NCBI GenBank assembly: GCA_009786175.1
Contig: WQTQ01000195.1
Location: 1-18,090, forward strand
DNA: 18,090 nucleotides
Reading direction: 5' to 3'
Source of the DNA: Bacillota bacterium
GTDB taxonomy: Bacteria > Bacillota_A > Clostridia > Lachnospirales > WQUN01
The position numbers and the translations under genes are program-made. Position 1 is the first letter of the stretch. Every line of letters begins with the position of its first letter. Below the pieces are notes generated by a model, which did not search any database, was not told where the DNA came from, and worked only from the letters and a program-made list of their open reading frames with translations. This document shows positions 1-6,674 of the stretch, piece by piece.

Positions 1-45
1 GTGAAATGGAAATTGAATAGGATACAGAAAAAAAGAAAGGCATAG
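1..45 (+). CDS. C-terminal fragment of an unidentified protein, possibly a transposase
   Basis: Frame 1 is open from the window edge to a TAG at 43-45 and gives the basic tail VKWKLNRIQKKRKA. The same tail occurs in the right-end copy on the other strand, and in both cases an intrinsic terminator follows about 30 bases later, as expected for the end of a real gene. A Lys/Arg-rich C-terminus in a repeated sequence suggests a transposase or other mobile-element protein. Fourteen residues are too few to name a family, and the frame could be coincidental. Confidence 0.35.
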   Translation: MKWKLNRIQKKRKA

Positions 46-106
46 CTGATTTTGGCTTTTGCTTTATTAACTAACCCGCTTGGATAACCAGGCGGGTTTT
101 TGTACT
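4..106 (+). repeat. Left copy of the terminal inverted repeat
   Basis: This stretch reappears, reverse complemented, at 17987-18090. The two copies are identical except for one base in the T run after the terminator hairpin (five versus six T). Similarity stops abruptly after the bases GTACT. It contains the end of an open frame (stop at 43-45) and an intrinsic terminator (73-101). Such a block, with its gene end pointing into the window on both sides, fits the 3' end of a mobile element present in two inverted copies. It also fits an assembly that ended inside a repeat. Confidence 0.9.
73..101 (+). terminator. Intrinsic terminator in the left repeat
   Basis: An 11-bp stem (AACCCGCTTGG with CCAGGCGGGTT, one G-U pair) closes an ATAA tetraloop and runs directly into a T tract at 97-101. 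It is oriented to end plus-strand transcription entering from the left edge, insulating the downstream gene. Confidence 0.88.
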
Positions 107-131
107 CTAGGAAATTGCGCTTTATATGTAG

Positions 132-160
132 TTGAGAGCGTCGTTTGCTTATGATATAGT
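132..160 (+). promoter_or_regulatory. Promoter of the DUF2157-like gene
   Basis: A TTGAGA -35 box (132-137), a 17-bp spacer and a TATAGT -10 box (155-160) form a good sigma-A-type promoter. The expected start is near 166-168, giving a leader of about 60 bases before the gene at 228. Confidence 0.65.
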
Positions 161-161
161 T

Positions 162-179
162 ACTACTGTCGCAAGTAGT
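162..179. promoter_or_regulatory. Small inverted repeat at the transcription start, possible operator
   Basis: ACTACT (162-167) and AGTAGT (174-179) are perfect inverted arms around GTCGCA. The element covers the predicted start of the upstream promoter, a position where a repressor could act. As RNA it is only a weak 6-bp hairpin. No cognate regulator can be assigned. Confidence 0.35.
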
Positions 180-227
180 CAGATGAGCATTGATTATATT
201 GTTTATAAACAAGGAGCGTTATAAACC

Positions 228-1256
228 ATGAGATATACTGACGAGCATCTTGATGAAGCTATACAAAATAATATTTTTACAATAGAACAAGTGGAGCAAT
301 TCAGACAACATATACAGCGTTCTGACAAGCAAGTGACTAAGTTTCAGAAAGTGCTGTATTATATAGGGGCATTGTTGATTATTTCGGCGATGACATGGCT
401 AATGTTAAATAGCTGGGACAGCTTCGGAGCAATTGGAGTGAGTATTATTTCTGCTGCCTACTTTGTGCTGTTTTTAATTGCCGGTTATTTTGTGTTGTTC
501 AAAAAGAAGATGGAAATCGCGGGAGGGTTGTTGTTTACTGTGCCGATAGCCGTAACACCGCTTTTTATTTTTTCTGTGCTGGAGGCATTGGGTATTTGGC
601 AAGAATGGGGGCATTTTAACGATTTTTTTGTATGGATACGTGGAAGATGGATCGTAATTGAAGTAGGTACAATTTTTGTTGCTTCCATTACTCTTATAAA
701 AACTAAATTCCCGTTTCATGTCTTTCTAATTTCGGTGGCATTATGGTTTTTCTCAATGGATATAGTGGCGGTAATAAACAGCACAGTCTCATTAACATGG
801 GAGCAACAACTTCTCATTACAAAAGTGTTTGGATTTTGTATGGTTGCTGTCGGATATTTTGCCGATTTGAAGTTCGAGAAAGATTACTCATTTTGGCTGT
901 ATCTTTTTGGTTCCATGACATTCTTAGCCGGTTTGTCAAATTTTAGTAATAATAATATTTTCGGGTTTTTACTGCTTGGTTTTGCGTCTGTTTTAATGAT
1001 ATTGTTTTCCCTGTTTATCAACAGAAATGTAATTTTGGTATTTGGGAGCATAGGACTAATACAACTTTTGAGCAGATTATCATGGGAGATTTTCCGACGT
1101 TCGGTTTTTTTCCCTTTTGCTCTTACAGCAATAGGAATATCGTTGATTTTAGCAGGGATATATCTCCAAAAAAATAGACATCGTATAGAGGAAAGTATCA
1201 TAAGGAAACTGCCGCATTCTCTTATAAAATTAAGGCCGCGAAGAAAAACATCGTAA
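228..1256 (+). CDS. DUF2157-like multi-pass membrane protein
   Basis: The 342-aa product starts with a hydrophilic, helical segment of about 40 residues. A series of hydrophobic membrane segments follows, roughly eight or nine, beginning at about residue 42 (YYIGALLIISAMTWLML), and the protein ends in a basic tail (RKLPHSLIKLRPRRKTS). This layout and the first membrane segment, with a downstream NSWDSFG, resemble the DUF2157 family, whose function is unknown. An AAGGAG site at 211-216 lies 11 bases before the ATG. The gene has its own promoter (132-160) and stands alone. It converges on the corrinoid protein gene across a shared hairpin. Its codon use is more AT-rich than the large secreted gene at the other end. 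The family assignment is by pattern only; the coding call is strong. Confidence 0.75.
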   Translation: MRYTDEHLDEAIQNNIFTIEQVEQFRQHIQRSDKQVTKFQKVLYYIGALLIISAMTWLMLNSWDSFGAIGVSIISAAYFVLFLIAGYFVLFKKKMEIAGGLLFTVPIAVTPLFIFSVLEALGIWQEWGHFNDFFVWIRGRWIVIEVGTIFVASITLIKTKFPFHVFLISVALWFFSMDIVAVINSTVSLTWEQQLLITKVFGFCMVAVGYFADLKFEKDYSFWLYLFGSMTFLAGLSNFSNNNIFGFLLLGFASVLMILFSLFINRNVILVFGSIGLIQLLSRLSWEIFRRSVFFPFALTAIGISLILAGIYLQKNRHRIEESIIRKLPHSLIKLRPRRKTS

Positions 1257-1267
1257 CATAAAACCAA

Positions 1268-1297
1268 AACAAGCCCGACAGTAACATCGGGCTCGTT
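1268..1297 (-). terminator. Terminator between convergent genes
   Basis: AGCCCGA (1272-1278) pairs with TCGGGCT (1287-1293) around an 8-base loop, and flanking AAC/GTT extends the stem past one mismatch. On the minus strand the stem is followed by a T-rich GTTTTGGTTTT tract, so it best fits termination of the corrinoid protein gene. It may also stop the plus-strand membrane protein transcript. Confidence 0.75.
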
Positions 1298-1309
1298 CCA
1301 TATAAGTAA

Positions 1310-1945
1310 TTATTTTGCTACAAATGATTTTGCAACTTCGGCAGCTGTGGCCGCGTCCGGGGCGTAAGCGTCTGCACCAATTTGGTCGCAGAATGCCTGG
1401 GTTACAGGTGCGCCGCCAACCATGACTTTTACATTTTCTCTAATTCCGGCAGCTTTTAAAGATTCCACCACTGTTTGCAATTGGTTCATTGTTGTGGTAA
1501 GCAAGGCAGATAGGCAAACCACTTGCGGGCTATGTTCTTTAACGGCTTCAACAATTTTTTCGTCAGAAGCATCTACACCCAGGTCTATTACAGCAAAACC
1601 GGCACCTTCAAGCATCATTTTTACAAGGTTTTTGCCAATATCATGCAAGTCGCCTTTAACTGTGCAAATAACTGCTTTGCCAATAGGCTCTACGCCTTCT
1701 TCAAGCAGTTTTGGCTTTAGCAGCTCGGTACCTTTGTTCAAAGCCCTTGCGGCTATCAAAACTTCCGGCACATATACTTCGTTGTTTTTAAATTTAGTTC
1801 CAATTACACTCATACCGGCCAACAGGCCATTGTCAAGGATTTCTTGTGCCGAAATGCCGCTGTCCATAGCTTCTTGCACCAGCTGTGCAACGTCTTTCGC
1901 TTTACCTGCCTGCAATGCGGCAGAAATGTTTTCTAACAAAGCCAT
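1310..1945 (-). CDS. Corrinoid (cobalamin-binding) methyl-carrier protein
   Basis: This 211-aa protein has the two-part layout of small methyltransferase corrinoid proteins (MtmC/MtbC/MtgC type). A helical cap domain (about residues 1-85) precedes a Rossmann-like B12-binding domain (about 88-211). The cobalamin motif GDLHDIGKNLV shows the Asp-x-His-x-x-Gly signature (D99, H101, G104), with His101 the expected lower axial cobalt ligand. The SxL motif (VCLSALL) and a late GGAPV are also present. Such proteins carry a methyl group between a substrate-specific methyltransferase and a methylcobamide:acceptor methyltransferase. An AAGGAGG site sits 5 bases before the ATG. No partner methyltransferase or reductive activase is in this window, so the methyl donor is unknown. 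The PocR-AraC regulator gene lies 115 bp upstream on the same strand, making it the probable regulator. No convincing promoter was seen in that gap. Confidence 0.93.
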   Translation of the reverse strand: MALLENISAALQAGKAKDVAQLVQEAMDSGISAQEILDNGLLAGMSVIGTKFKNNEVYVPEVLIAARALNKGTELLKPKLLEEGVEPIGKAVICTVKGDLHDIGKNLVKMMLEGAGFAVIDLGVDASDEKIVEAVKEHSPQVVCLSALLTTTMNQLQTVVESLKAAGIRENVKVMVGGAPVTQAFCDQIGADAYAPDAATAAEVAKSFVAK

Positions 1946-2060
1946 AATATCCTCCTTGGATGCGTAGGTGGCAATTTCGCGCCTACCCTAATTTTAATCA
2001 TGATAATTTTTTTGCTGCTACAACGTCTTACACTATCTTATCATGTTTTTGCACAATATT

Positions 2061-3263
2061 CTACACCCGTCCAATATTTTCTCTGCGGTACTGCCCCGGC
2101 GTAATACCCGTCTCTTTTTTGAAAATTTTTGTAAAGTAACTTTGGCTTTTAAAGCCTACCCGTTCGGGAATATCAACAATATTAATTGATGAATCACGCA
2201 GCAGCTTTTTGCTCTCTTCAATCCGTACAAATGTGATGTACCCAACCGGGGTTTGACCTGTTTCTTCTTTAAAGATACGGCAAAAATACTGCTGGCTGAT
2301 AAATAAATGGCCGGCAATTTTTCGCAGTGTCAGCTTTGCAGCATAATTGCGTTTAATGTAGTCGATGGCTTTGTAAATAATATCCATGTGCTTCGCGCCG
2401 GAAAACTCAAATACATGTTCTGTAAACCGCCGTGTAACCATGTGCAGCCACAGTACAATATCTTCTACACAGGAAAAGCTGTCTATTTCCCGCAGGTATC
2501 CATAATTCAGCCCTAAAATTGCATTTATATCCGCGCCGCCTTTTAACGCCGCACGCGATAACAGTACAGTCAACTCTACCACGCGTGAACGTAAAACCTC
2601 AATATTACTTCCGTTATGTAGCAGCATTTGCCTAAGAATATCCCCCAGCACTACGTTGGCAGTGTGAATATCCCCTTTGCTAATTGCAAGCAAAAGCTCG
2701 TCTTCTTTTTCAATAGAGTAAGTGGATGAAAACATATCTGTTTGCACGGGCACGGCTTCCAACAATTCCGTCTGTAAAGAGAATGTAGAAACTACATAGT
2801 ACAAATGCTCACCGACGGCGTGTGCCTGCTTTGGCGAGATGCAGGGCACCGAATACACGCCCTCCCGCAACAGGTCGATGTCTTCGGCAGAAAGTAAGGC
2901 ATGGTCCCGCATATCAAAATTAATGTAATCGTCATGGTCTGTAAGGATAAACGGCCCGGCAAGTACACCCGCAAGCATTTTGCCTTTACCGTCCAACAAC
3001 GGAGCGGCACAATATACCAACCCGGACGGCGCGAAAAAAATATACCGCCCGCCAAAACGGCGGGATTGGTAACATCCATACAAAAAAGCAATGCGGCAGC
3101 TTTCCGCGCAATCCAACTTTGCATACAACGTGTTAAGAAAATCTGCCCCTATGGCATGAACAGAAGATTCAAATAATATTTGTCCCGATACATCAAGAAT
3201 TGTGATGCCAAGCCCGGCTGTAACGGATAAATTTTCGAAATGTTTGTACTTATCCACATTCAT
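2061..3263 (-). CDS. PocR-domain AraC-family transcriptional regulator
   Basis: The last ~100 residues form an AraC-type double helix-turn-helix, with LTLRKIAGHLFISQQYFCRI as the first motif and a second ending in SYFTKIFKKETGITPGQYR. The N-terminal ~165 residues resemble the PocR sensor domain: a Cys-containing segment (LDCAESCRIAFLYGC), then GLVYCAAPLL and LAGVLAGPF. PocR domains are known from the regulator of propanediol and cobalamin genes and recur in regulators of corrinoid methyltransferase systems, which fits the corrinoid protein gene just downstream. The ATG used here (MNVDKY, 400 aa) has AGAGGG directly against it. The GTG two codons later (first base 3257) has the better 6-base spacing and may be the true start. 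A longer frame starting at 3332 overlaps the promoter and is rejected. Expected role: ligand-responsive activator, possibly autoregulated through the repeat at 3308-3333. Confidence 0.88.
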   Translation of the reverse strand: MNVDKYKHFENLSVTAGLGITILDVSGQILFESSVHAIGADFLNTLYAKLDCAESCRIAFLYGCYQSRRFGGRYIFFAPSGLVYCAAPLLDGKGKMLAGVLAGPFILTDHDDYINFDMRDHALLSAEDIDLLREGVYSVPCISPKQAHAVGEHLYYVVSTFSLQTELLEAVPVQTDMFSSTYSIEKEDELLLAISKGDIHTANVVLGDILRQMLLHNGSNIEVLRSRVVELTVLLSRAALKGGADINAILGLNYGYLREIDSFSCVEDIVLWLHMVTRRFTEHVFEFSGAKHMDIIYKAIDYIKRNYAAKLTLRKIAGHLFISQQYFCRIFKEETGQTPVGYITFVRIEESKKLLRDSSINIVDIPERVGFKSQSYFTKIFKKETGITPGQYRRENIGRV

Positions 3264-3285
3264 CCCTCTATTCTGCGGATATTGT

Positions 3286-3314
3286 ATTATATTTATTAGG
3301 GAAAAGCCACTGAA
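3286..3314 (-). promoter_or_regulatory. Promoter of the PocR-AraC regulator gene
   Basis: On the minus strand a perfect TATAAT (3286-3291) follows a weak TTCAGT -35 box (3309-3314) after 17 bp. The predicted start lies about 16 bases before the ATG. The weak -35 box is inside the 13-bp tandem repeat, as expected for a regulated promoter. Confidence 0.55.
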
Positions 3315-3333
3315 AACACACACTGAAAACACA
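3308..3333. repeat. Perfect 13-bp tandem repeat in a divergent promoter region
   Basis: CACTGAAAACACA occurs twice head to tail (3308-3320 and 3321-3333). It overlaps the -35 box of the minus-strand regulator promoter and ends 4 bp before the TTGACA of the plus-strand promoter. Direct repeats in these positions are typical of AraC-family binding sites, so it may be the site of the adjacent PocR-AraC protein. The 13-bp period is shorter than the usual ~21 bp. Confidence 0.6.
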
Positions 3334-3337
3334 AAAC

Positions 3338-3367
3338 TTGACAGATACCGGATATATTTGCTATTGT
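3338..3367 (+). promoter_or_regulatory. Promoter of the methyltransferase leader transcript
   Basis: A consensus TTGACA (3338-3343) is followed after 18 bp by TATTGT (3362-3367). TG at 3359-3360 makes this an extended -10 element. Transcription would start near 3374, about 275 bases before the methyltransferase start codon, leaving a long structured leader. Confidence 0.6.
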
Positions 3368-3394
3368 TAGCCTGTGATGATATAAACTAAAGGA

Positions 3395-3544
3395 GCCGAT
3401 GATATTCGGCACATTTGATATTGGATTACATCAGCAATATAAATGTGTACGGGAAAGATAGATAAAACACAATTAAACAGAAAAATTTGCCGGTTAATGC
3501 GGCTTTGTTTCTGTGTAAATTACGTTTTATTCTATCATTCCGTA
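3395..3544 (+). promoter_or_regulatory. Structured 5' leader with antiterminator arm
   Basis: Three hairpins follow one another. The first is GCCGA/TCGGC (3395-3410), overlapping the leader-peptide start. The second is ACATTT plus ATATTG pairing with CAATAT plus AAATGT (3411-3446). The third is ACAGAAA/TTTCTGT (3477-3514), which encloses GCCG/CGGC. At 3533-3544, TATCATTCCGTA can pair over 12 positions (one G-U) with 3573-3584. That includes the 5' arm and loop of the terminator, so this is an antiterminator. The ATGATA at the leader-peptide start, or CGG-TT-AATG at 3491-3499, could in turn sequester the antiterminator arm. No known riboswitch consensus was recognised. Confidence 0.65.
3399..3461 (+). 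CDS. Possible 20-codon leader peptide
   Basis: An ATG at 3399 opens a frame (MIFGTFDIGLHQQYKCVRER) that ends at TAG 3459-3461. AAAGGAG at 3389-3395 precedes it with a short 3-base spacing. The frame overlaps two strong hairpins (3395-3410 and 3411-3446) and lies upstream of an antiterminator/terminator pair, so its translation could govern downstream transcription as in leader-peptide attenuators. The sequence resembles no attenuation peptide I recognise. The close ribosome-site spacing and short length keep confidence low. Confidence 0.35.
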   Translation: MIFGTFDIGLHQQYKCVRER

Positions 3545-3569
3545 TGCAACACCAATTTAGCTTGTTTAC

Positions 3570-3598
3570 AGCTGCGGAATGATACCCGCAGCTTTTTT
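3570..3598 (+). terminator. Conditional terminator (attenuator) upstream of the methyltransferase
   Basis: AGCTGCGG (3570-3577) pairs perfectly with CCGCAGCT (3586-3593) around an 8-base loop and is followed by six T. It lies between the promoter and the gene with no full gene in between. The competing pairing 3533-3544 with 3573-3584 would break five of its eight base pairs. Confidence 0.85.
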
Positions 3599-3649
3599 AT
3601 TTTCATTTATACCATCACAAATATTTTTGAAGGAGTACACAAGCTAAAC

Positions 3650-4432
3650 ATGAAAGACCATTTATTAGATATTCGGGAATTAAACGCTCTTATTGGATTG
3701 TCAAGTCCAAATGGCAATAATTACAAAGAGCGCGAACACAAACAACAGCAAATGTTGGATTACTACATCGTTGTCAAATCTATTGTAAAAAAACTGTCAA
3801 CAAAGCGGACTCTTTATTTATACGACTGTGGCTGCGGGCGAAGCTATTTGTCGTTTTACCTAAATTATTATCTGCAACATGACGGCTTTAACAACGTTGT
3901 ATTTGTCGGCATAGACCATAACAAGGATTTAATTGAACGCTGCCGCATGGCTGCATCTGCAATAAAAATGAACAACATGGAGTTCTACAACTCCAACATC
4001 ATCGACTTCAACTTCCCTTACCCACCGGACATTGTCTACAGCCTGCACGCCTGTGACACCGCAACCGATCAGATGATTTACAAGGGTATCATAAATAACA
4101 CAAAATACATCCTGTCGGTTTCCTGCTGCCAACACACAATGCGTAAACAAATGAAAAAACACCCGCTGTCCATGGTAACACGCCACAAACCTTACAAAGA
4201 GCGGCTGGCAGACATGATCTCCGATTCGCTGCGGACTCTTATTTTAGAGGCACATGGCTACAAAGTTAGCGTATATGAATTTGTCGCCGCCACACATACC
4301 CCAAAAAATATTATGCTTAGGTGCGAAAAAGTGCAGAAAACTAACGAAAAATCCGATCTGGTAATGTATGAGTATAAGAAACTGGCGGAGTTGTTTAGTA
4401 TGTATCCAGTGCTGTCCGGTTATTTATCCTAA
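3650..4432 (+). CDS. Class I SAM-dependent methyltransferase, Methyltransf_32 type
   Basis: The 260-aa product carries a SAM-binding motif I (YDCGCGRSYLSFYL, from about residue 58) and an acidic motif II (VGIDHNKDLIERC). The family block LHACDTATD lies near residue 130 and the SCCQH segment near 158. Then come RHKPYKERLADMISDSLR and a C-terminal block with HTPKNIM. This pattern matches the Methyltransf_32 group (METTL25-like relatives). In bacteria the substrate is not established, and an RNA or protein substrate is possible. A start at 3443 would add ~69 residues that run through the terminator hairpin and is rejected. The ATG at 3650 has AAGGAG (3630-3635) with a long 14-base gap. Expression appears controlled by the leader switch upstream. 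A strong terminator follows, so the gene is monocistronic. Confidence 0.85.
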   Translation: MKDHLLDIRELNALIGLSSPNGNNYKEREHKQQQMLDYYIVVKSIVKKLSTKRTLYLYDCGCGRSYLSFYLNYYLQHDGFNNVVFVGIDHNKDLIERCRMAASAIKMNNMEFYNSNIIDFNFPYPPDIVYSLHACDTATDQMIYKGIINNTKYILSVSCCQHTMRKQMKKHPLSMVTRHKPYKERLADMISDSLRTLILEAHGYKVSVYEFVAATHTPKNIMLRCEKVQKTNEKSDLVMYEYKKLAELFSMYPVLSGYLS

Positions 4433-4451
4433 AGTCAAATTTATGTCTGCG

Positions 4452-4478
4452 TACCCCCTGATATCAGGGGGTATTTTT
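4452..4478 (+). terminator. Terminator after the methyltransferase gene
   Basis: TACCCCCTGAT and ATCAGGGGGTA form a perfect 22-bp palindrome (4452-4473) followed by five T. It lies 19 bases after the stop codon. Between it and the convergent gene end at 4578 I see nothing coding, only AT-rich sequence with a weak GATTGG/CCAATC pairing. Confidence 0.9.
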
Positions 4479-4577
4479 GATAAATCACACAAGGGTAAAT
4501 GATTGGTGTATATAATAATTGCGGAGAATCCAATCTCATGTTATAAACAATATATCCACATTTAACAATTTGTTGCA

Positions 4578-5723
4578 TTACCTATACTTCCGCACAAACA
4601 ATGCCGCACAAATTAAAGCCGTAAGTGGCATTGTAAGAAAAATTCCAAAACCGCCTATTATCGCTTGCAGCAGCTCCACCAAAACCAATTCCCTATTTAA
4701 AATCCATGTAAGAGAGCGAAAATGGGAGAAGAGGAATAAAACCAATGTAAGCGAACTTCCGATATAGGCCAACACCAGGGTATTAATACTTGACCCCATA
4801 ATGTCTTTACCAATAGTTATGCCGGATGTAAAAATTTCTTTAAATGAAGATTGCGGCATTTGAGTTTTAAGCTCCCACAAAGCAGATGAGATAGACACGG
4901 CTATGTCCATGATCGCGCCCACCGCACCAATAATAATACCTGCAAATATAACGGCGTTAAGGTCTATGGGGTTTTCGTAAAAAAGGTTTAACAGCACCCT
5001 GGATTCTGTTTGCGTTATACCTGTAAGCTCCATTGACAAGCTCATAATCAACGTTAAAACCCCGGCGGCAAGTACGCCCCCCAAACAGCCTGCCACAGCA
5101 GCAATAGATTTCCTGTTTACCCCGTTTATAACAAAAATAGTAGTAACTATGGCATAAATGCAAATGATTACGGATGACACGTAAATATTTCTGCCGGACA
5201 GTACCGATGGTATAAATACAGCCATAACACCCATGCATGTAAGCACCAAAGACAACACAGAGTTAAAACCTTTGACCCTTCCAAACACCACAAGTAACAA
5301 AATAAACACTGCCCCCAAAACAGCTACATTATAAATGCGTACAAAATCTACAAAGTTCCAAATCCCTGTGGCAGGCAAGGACAGCATAACCCTATCACCT
5401 TCTTGCGCCACACGGCTGTACCGCTCAAAAAAACCTCCGCGGGTGTTTATAGAAAATGTGACTATTTTGCCCCTATATTCTCCACGGCTTGTTATACGGG
5501 CTTCAAAAAGAAATATTTGCCATTCCTCAAAAGCCGAATAATGATCGGTAACATCTAATAACCGCAGAATTCTTGCTTCATAAGTTTGCGCACCGTTTTC
5601 ATATTCGTAAACTTCCCTACCTGCTGTGGCTATGCGGTTGCCAAAAAACAGGAACCCAACAGCAAAAATAAGAACCAAAGCATACGGTACACCCTTTACA
5701 ACCCAGTCATTATAACTTATCAT
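4578..5723 (-). CDS. YibE/F family multi-pass membrane protein
   Basis: The 381-aa product has an N-terminal membrane segment (about residues 10-29) and a ~100-residue hydrophilic, beta-rich region (about 35-130). About seven or eight further membrane helices follow. The conserved YibE/F signature is visible as GAVGAIMDIAVSISSALWEL near residue 268, followed by KEIFTSGITIGKDIMGSSINTL. Length is normal for the family, whose role is unknown though transport is often assumed. Its ATG lies 6 bp after the TauE-like stop codon. The GGGGGT overlapping that stop is the likely ribosome site, so the two genes are probably co-transcribed and translationally coupled. Confidence 0.9.
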   Translation of the reverse strand: MISYNDWVVKGVPYALVLIFAVGFLFFGNRIATAGREVYEYENGAQTYEARILRLLDVTDHYSAFEEWQIFLFEARITSRGEYRGKIVTFSINTRGGFFERYSRVAQEGDRVMLSLPATGIWNFVDFVRIYNVAVLGAVFILLLVVFGRVKGFNSVLSLVLTCMGVMAVFIPSVLSGRNIYVSSVIICIYAIVTTIFVINGVNRKSIAAVAGCLGGVLAAGVLTLIMSLSMELTGITQTESRVLLNLFYENPIDLNAVIFAGIIIGAVGAIMDIAVSISSALWELKTQMPQSSFKEIFTSGITIGKDIMGSSINTLVLAYIGSSLTLVLFLFSHFRSLTWILNRELVLVELLQAIIGGFGIFLTMPLTALICAALFVRKYR

Positions 5724-5729
5724 GTGGTG

Positions 5730-6518
5730 TTACCCCCATAAAATTACCGCGCCGTTGTACAAGTTTAAGACAATAACCGCCAAAAGCGCGCATATAAACA
5801 GTTTTTTTACAACAGATTCCGAAAATACACGGCTCAAATTAGCTCCAAAAAAACCGCCCAATGCCGCCGCCGCTACTACAAATGGCAAAAAACGCAAGTC
5901 GAAATAACTGTAACCGCCAACTGTTGTAAAGCCCATGGTAATAAGCCGCGAAGCATGAGAGAAAAAAATAATTACAATCGAGTACATGGTTGCGGTTTTT
6001 ATAGGCAACCCAAAGAAAATCATAAGTATTGGCACGTTTATAGGCCCGCCGCCTATACCAAGGAACGCTGCAATTAAGCCAAGCCCCACCCCTATTACCG
6101 GCAAAATGGCCCCAGACTTAAGTTCGTACCGCAAATCACGCTTAGACGTTGCAAAAATAGAAACTGTCAGCACAATAACTGTTACAATAATCTGTACAAG
6201 CTGCACAGATTCATTATCCATTTCCCCAACAAGGTGTCTTAACAGCTCGTTACCCAAGAAGCCGCCTACAACCGCACCGCTTGAAATAAGCACAGCCATG
6301 CCCGGTTTTATCGCAAGGCCGTCTTTCATCTTCTTGGCTGTAGAAACAATTGCCATTGTTAAAATGGCCATACTGGAAAAAAACGATATGTTCATAACAT
6401 TATGATACCCAATTGCGTCAAAAATCGGGCGTATAAACACGCCGCCCCCAAGGCCGACTATGGCACCCAACACGCATGCCAAAAAAATTACTACTGCATA
6501 AACTACCCCGATAATCAT
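5730..6518 (-). CDS. TauE/SafE family permease (sulfite/organosulfonate exporter-like)
   Basis: This 262-aa membrane protein shows the internal duplication of the TauE/SafE (DUF81) family. The glycine-rich loop GLGGGVFIRPIFDAIG (from about residue 22) in the first half corresponds to GIGGGPINVPILMIFFGLP (near 155) in the second. About eight hydrophobic segments are visible. Family members are linked to export or uptake of sulfite, sulfoacetate or other small organic anions, but the substrate here cannot be told. GGAGG lies 10 bases before the ATG. It is the first gene of a two-gene operon with YibE/F and diverges from the TPR regulator gene. Confidence 0.9.
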   Translation of the reverse strand: MIIGVVYAVVIFLACVLGAIVGLGGGVFIRPIFDAIGYHNVMNISFFSSMAILTMAIVSTAKKMKDGLAIKPGMAVLISSGAVVGGFLGNELLRHLVGEMDNESVQLVQIIVTVIVLTVSIFATSKRDLRYELKSGAILPVIGVGLGLIAAFLGIGGGPINVPILMIFFGLPIKTATMYSIVIIFFSHASRLITMGFTTVGGYSYFDLRFLPFVVAAAALGGFFGANLSRVFSESVVKKLFICALLAVIVLNLYNGAVILWG

Positions 6519-6556
6519 TACTTTATGTCCTCCGTTTTTGTCAAAATCTTTGGATT

Positions 6557-6585
6557 AGTAAACCATATGACTGAAATAAAGTCAA
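6557..6585 (-). promoter_or_regulatory. Probable promoter of the TauE-YibE operon
   Basis: On the minus strand TTGACT (6580-6585) and TTTACT (6557-6562) are separated by 17 bp. The -10 box is weak, but the position, about 40 bases before the ATG, is suitable. Confidence 0.4.
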
Positions 6586-6603
6586 ATTTATCAAAATTTA
6601 TCA
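6584..6603. repeat. Tandem 10-bp repeat between divergent promoters
   Basis: AAATTTATCA occurs twice head to tail, about one helical turn apart. It touches the -35 box of the minus-strand promoter and lies 9 bp upstream of the plus-strand -35 box. It could be a regulatory site, but the sequence is AT-rich and simple. Confidence 0.35.
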
Positions 6604-6612
6604 ATGACATAT

Positions 6613-6641
6613 TTGCCCAAATATTGAAATTTATGTATAAT
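6613..6641 (+). promoter_or_regulatory. Promoter of the TPR-HTH regulator gene
   Basis: TTGCCC (6613-6618), a 17-bp spacer and a perfect TATAAT (6636-6641) give a sound promoter. The start would be near 6648, so the leader is short and ends in the AAGGAGG at 6662-6668. Confidence 0.7.
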
Positions 6642-6674
6642 ATATTTGATCGCGATACATTAAGGAGGTTTGAT

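Noticed and set aside
2901..3176. Plus-strand frame antisense to the PocR regulator
   Set aside because: It is a shadow of the regulator gene, with no ribosome site and low-complexity composition.
3395..3598. T-box or cobalamin riboswitch upstream of the methyltransferase
   Set aside because: No T-box GGUGG-type sequence or B12-box was found. The leader is switch-like, but no known class fits.
3443..3649. N-terminal extension of the methyltransferase from an ATG at 3443
   Set aside because: It runs through the leader hairpins and the intrinsic terminator, and it adds residues unlike the family. The ATG at 3650 begins just before recognisable family sequence.
4501..4535. GATTGG/CCAATC pairing downstream of the YibE/F gene as its terminator
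   Set aside because: The stem is only 6 bp, with a 23-base loop and no T run on the minus strand.
6402..6674. N-terminal extension of the TPR regulator from 6402
   Set aside because: It overlaps the divergent TauE-like gene and the regulator's own promoter. AAGGAGG at 6662-6668 fixes the start at 6675.
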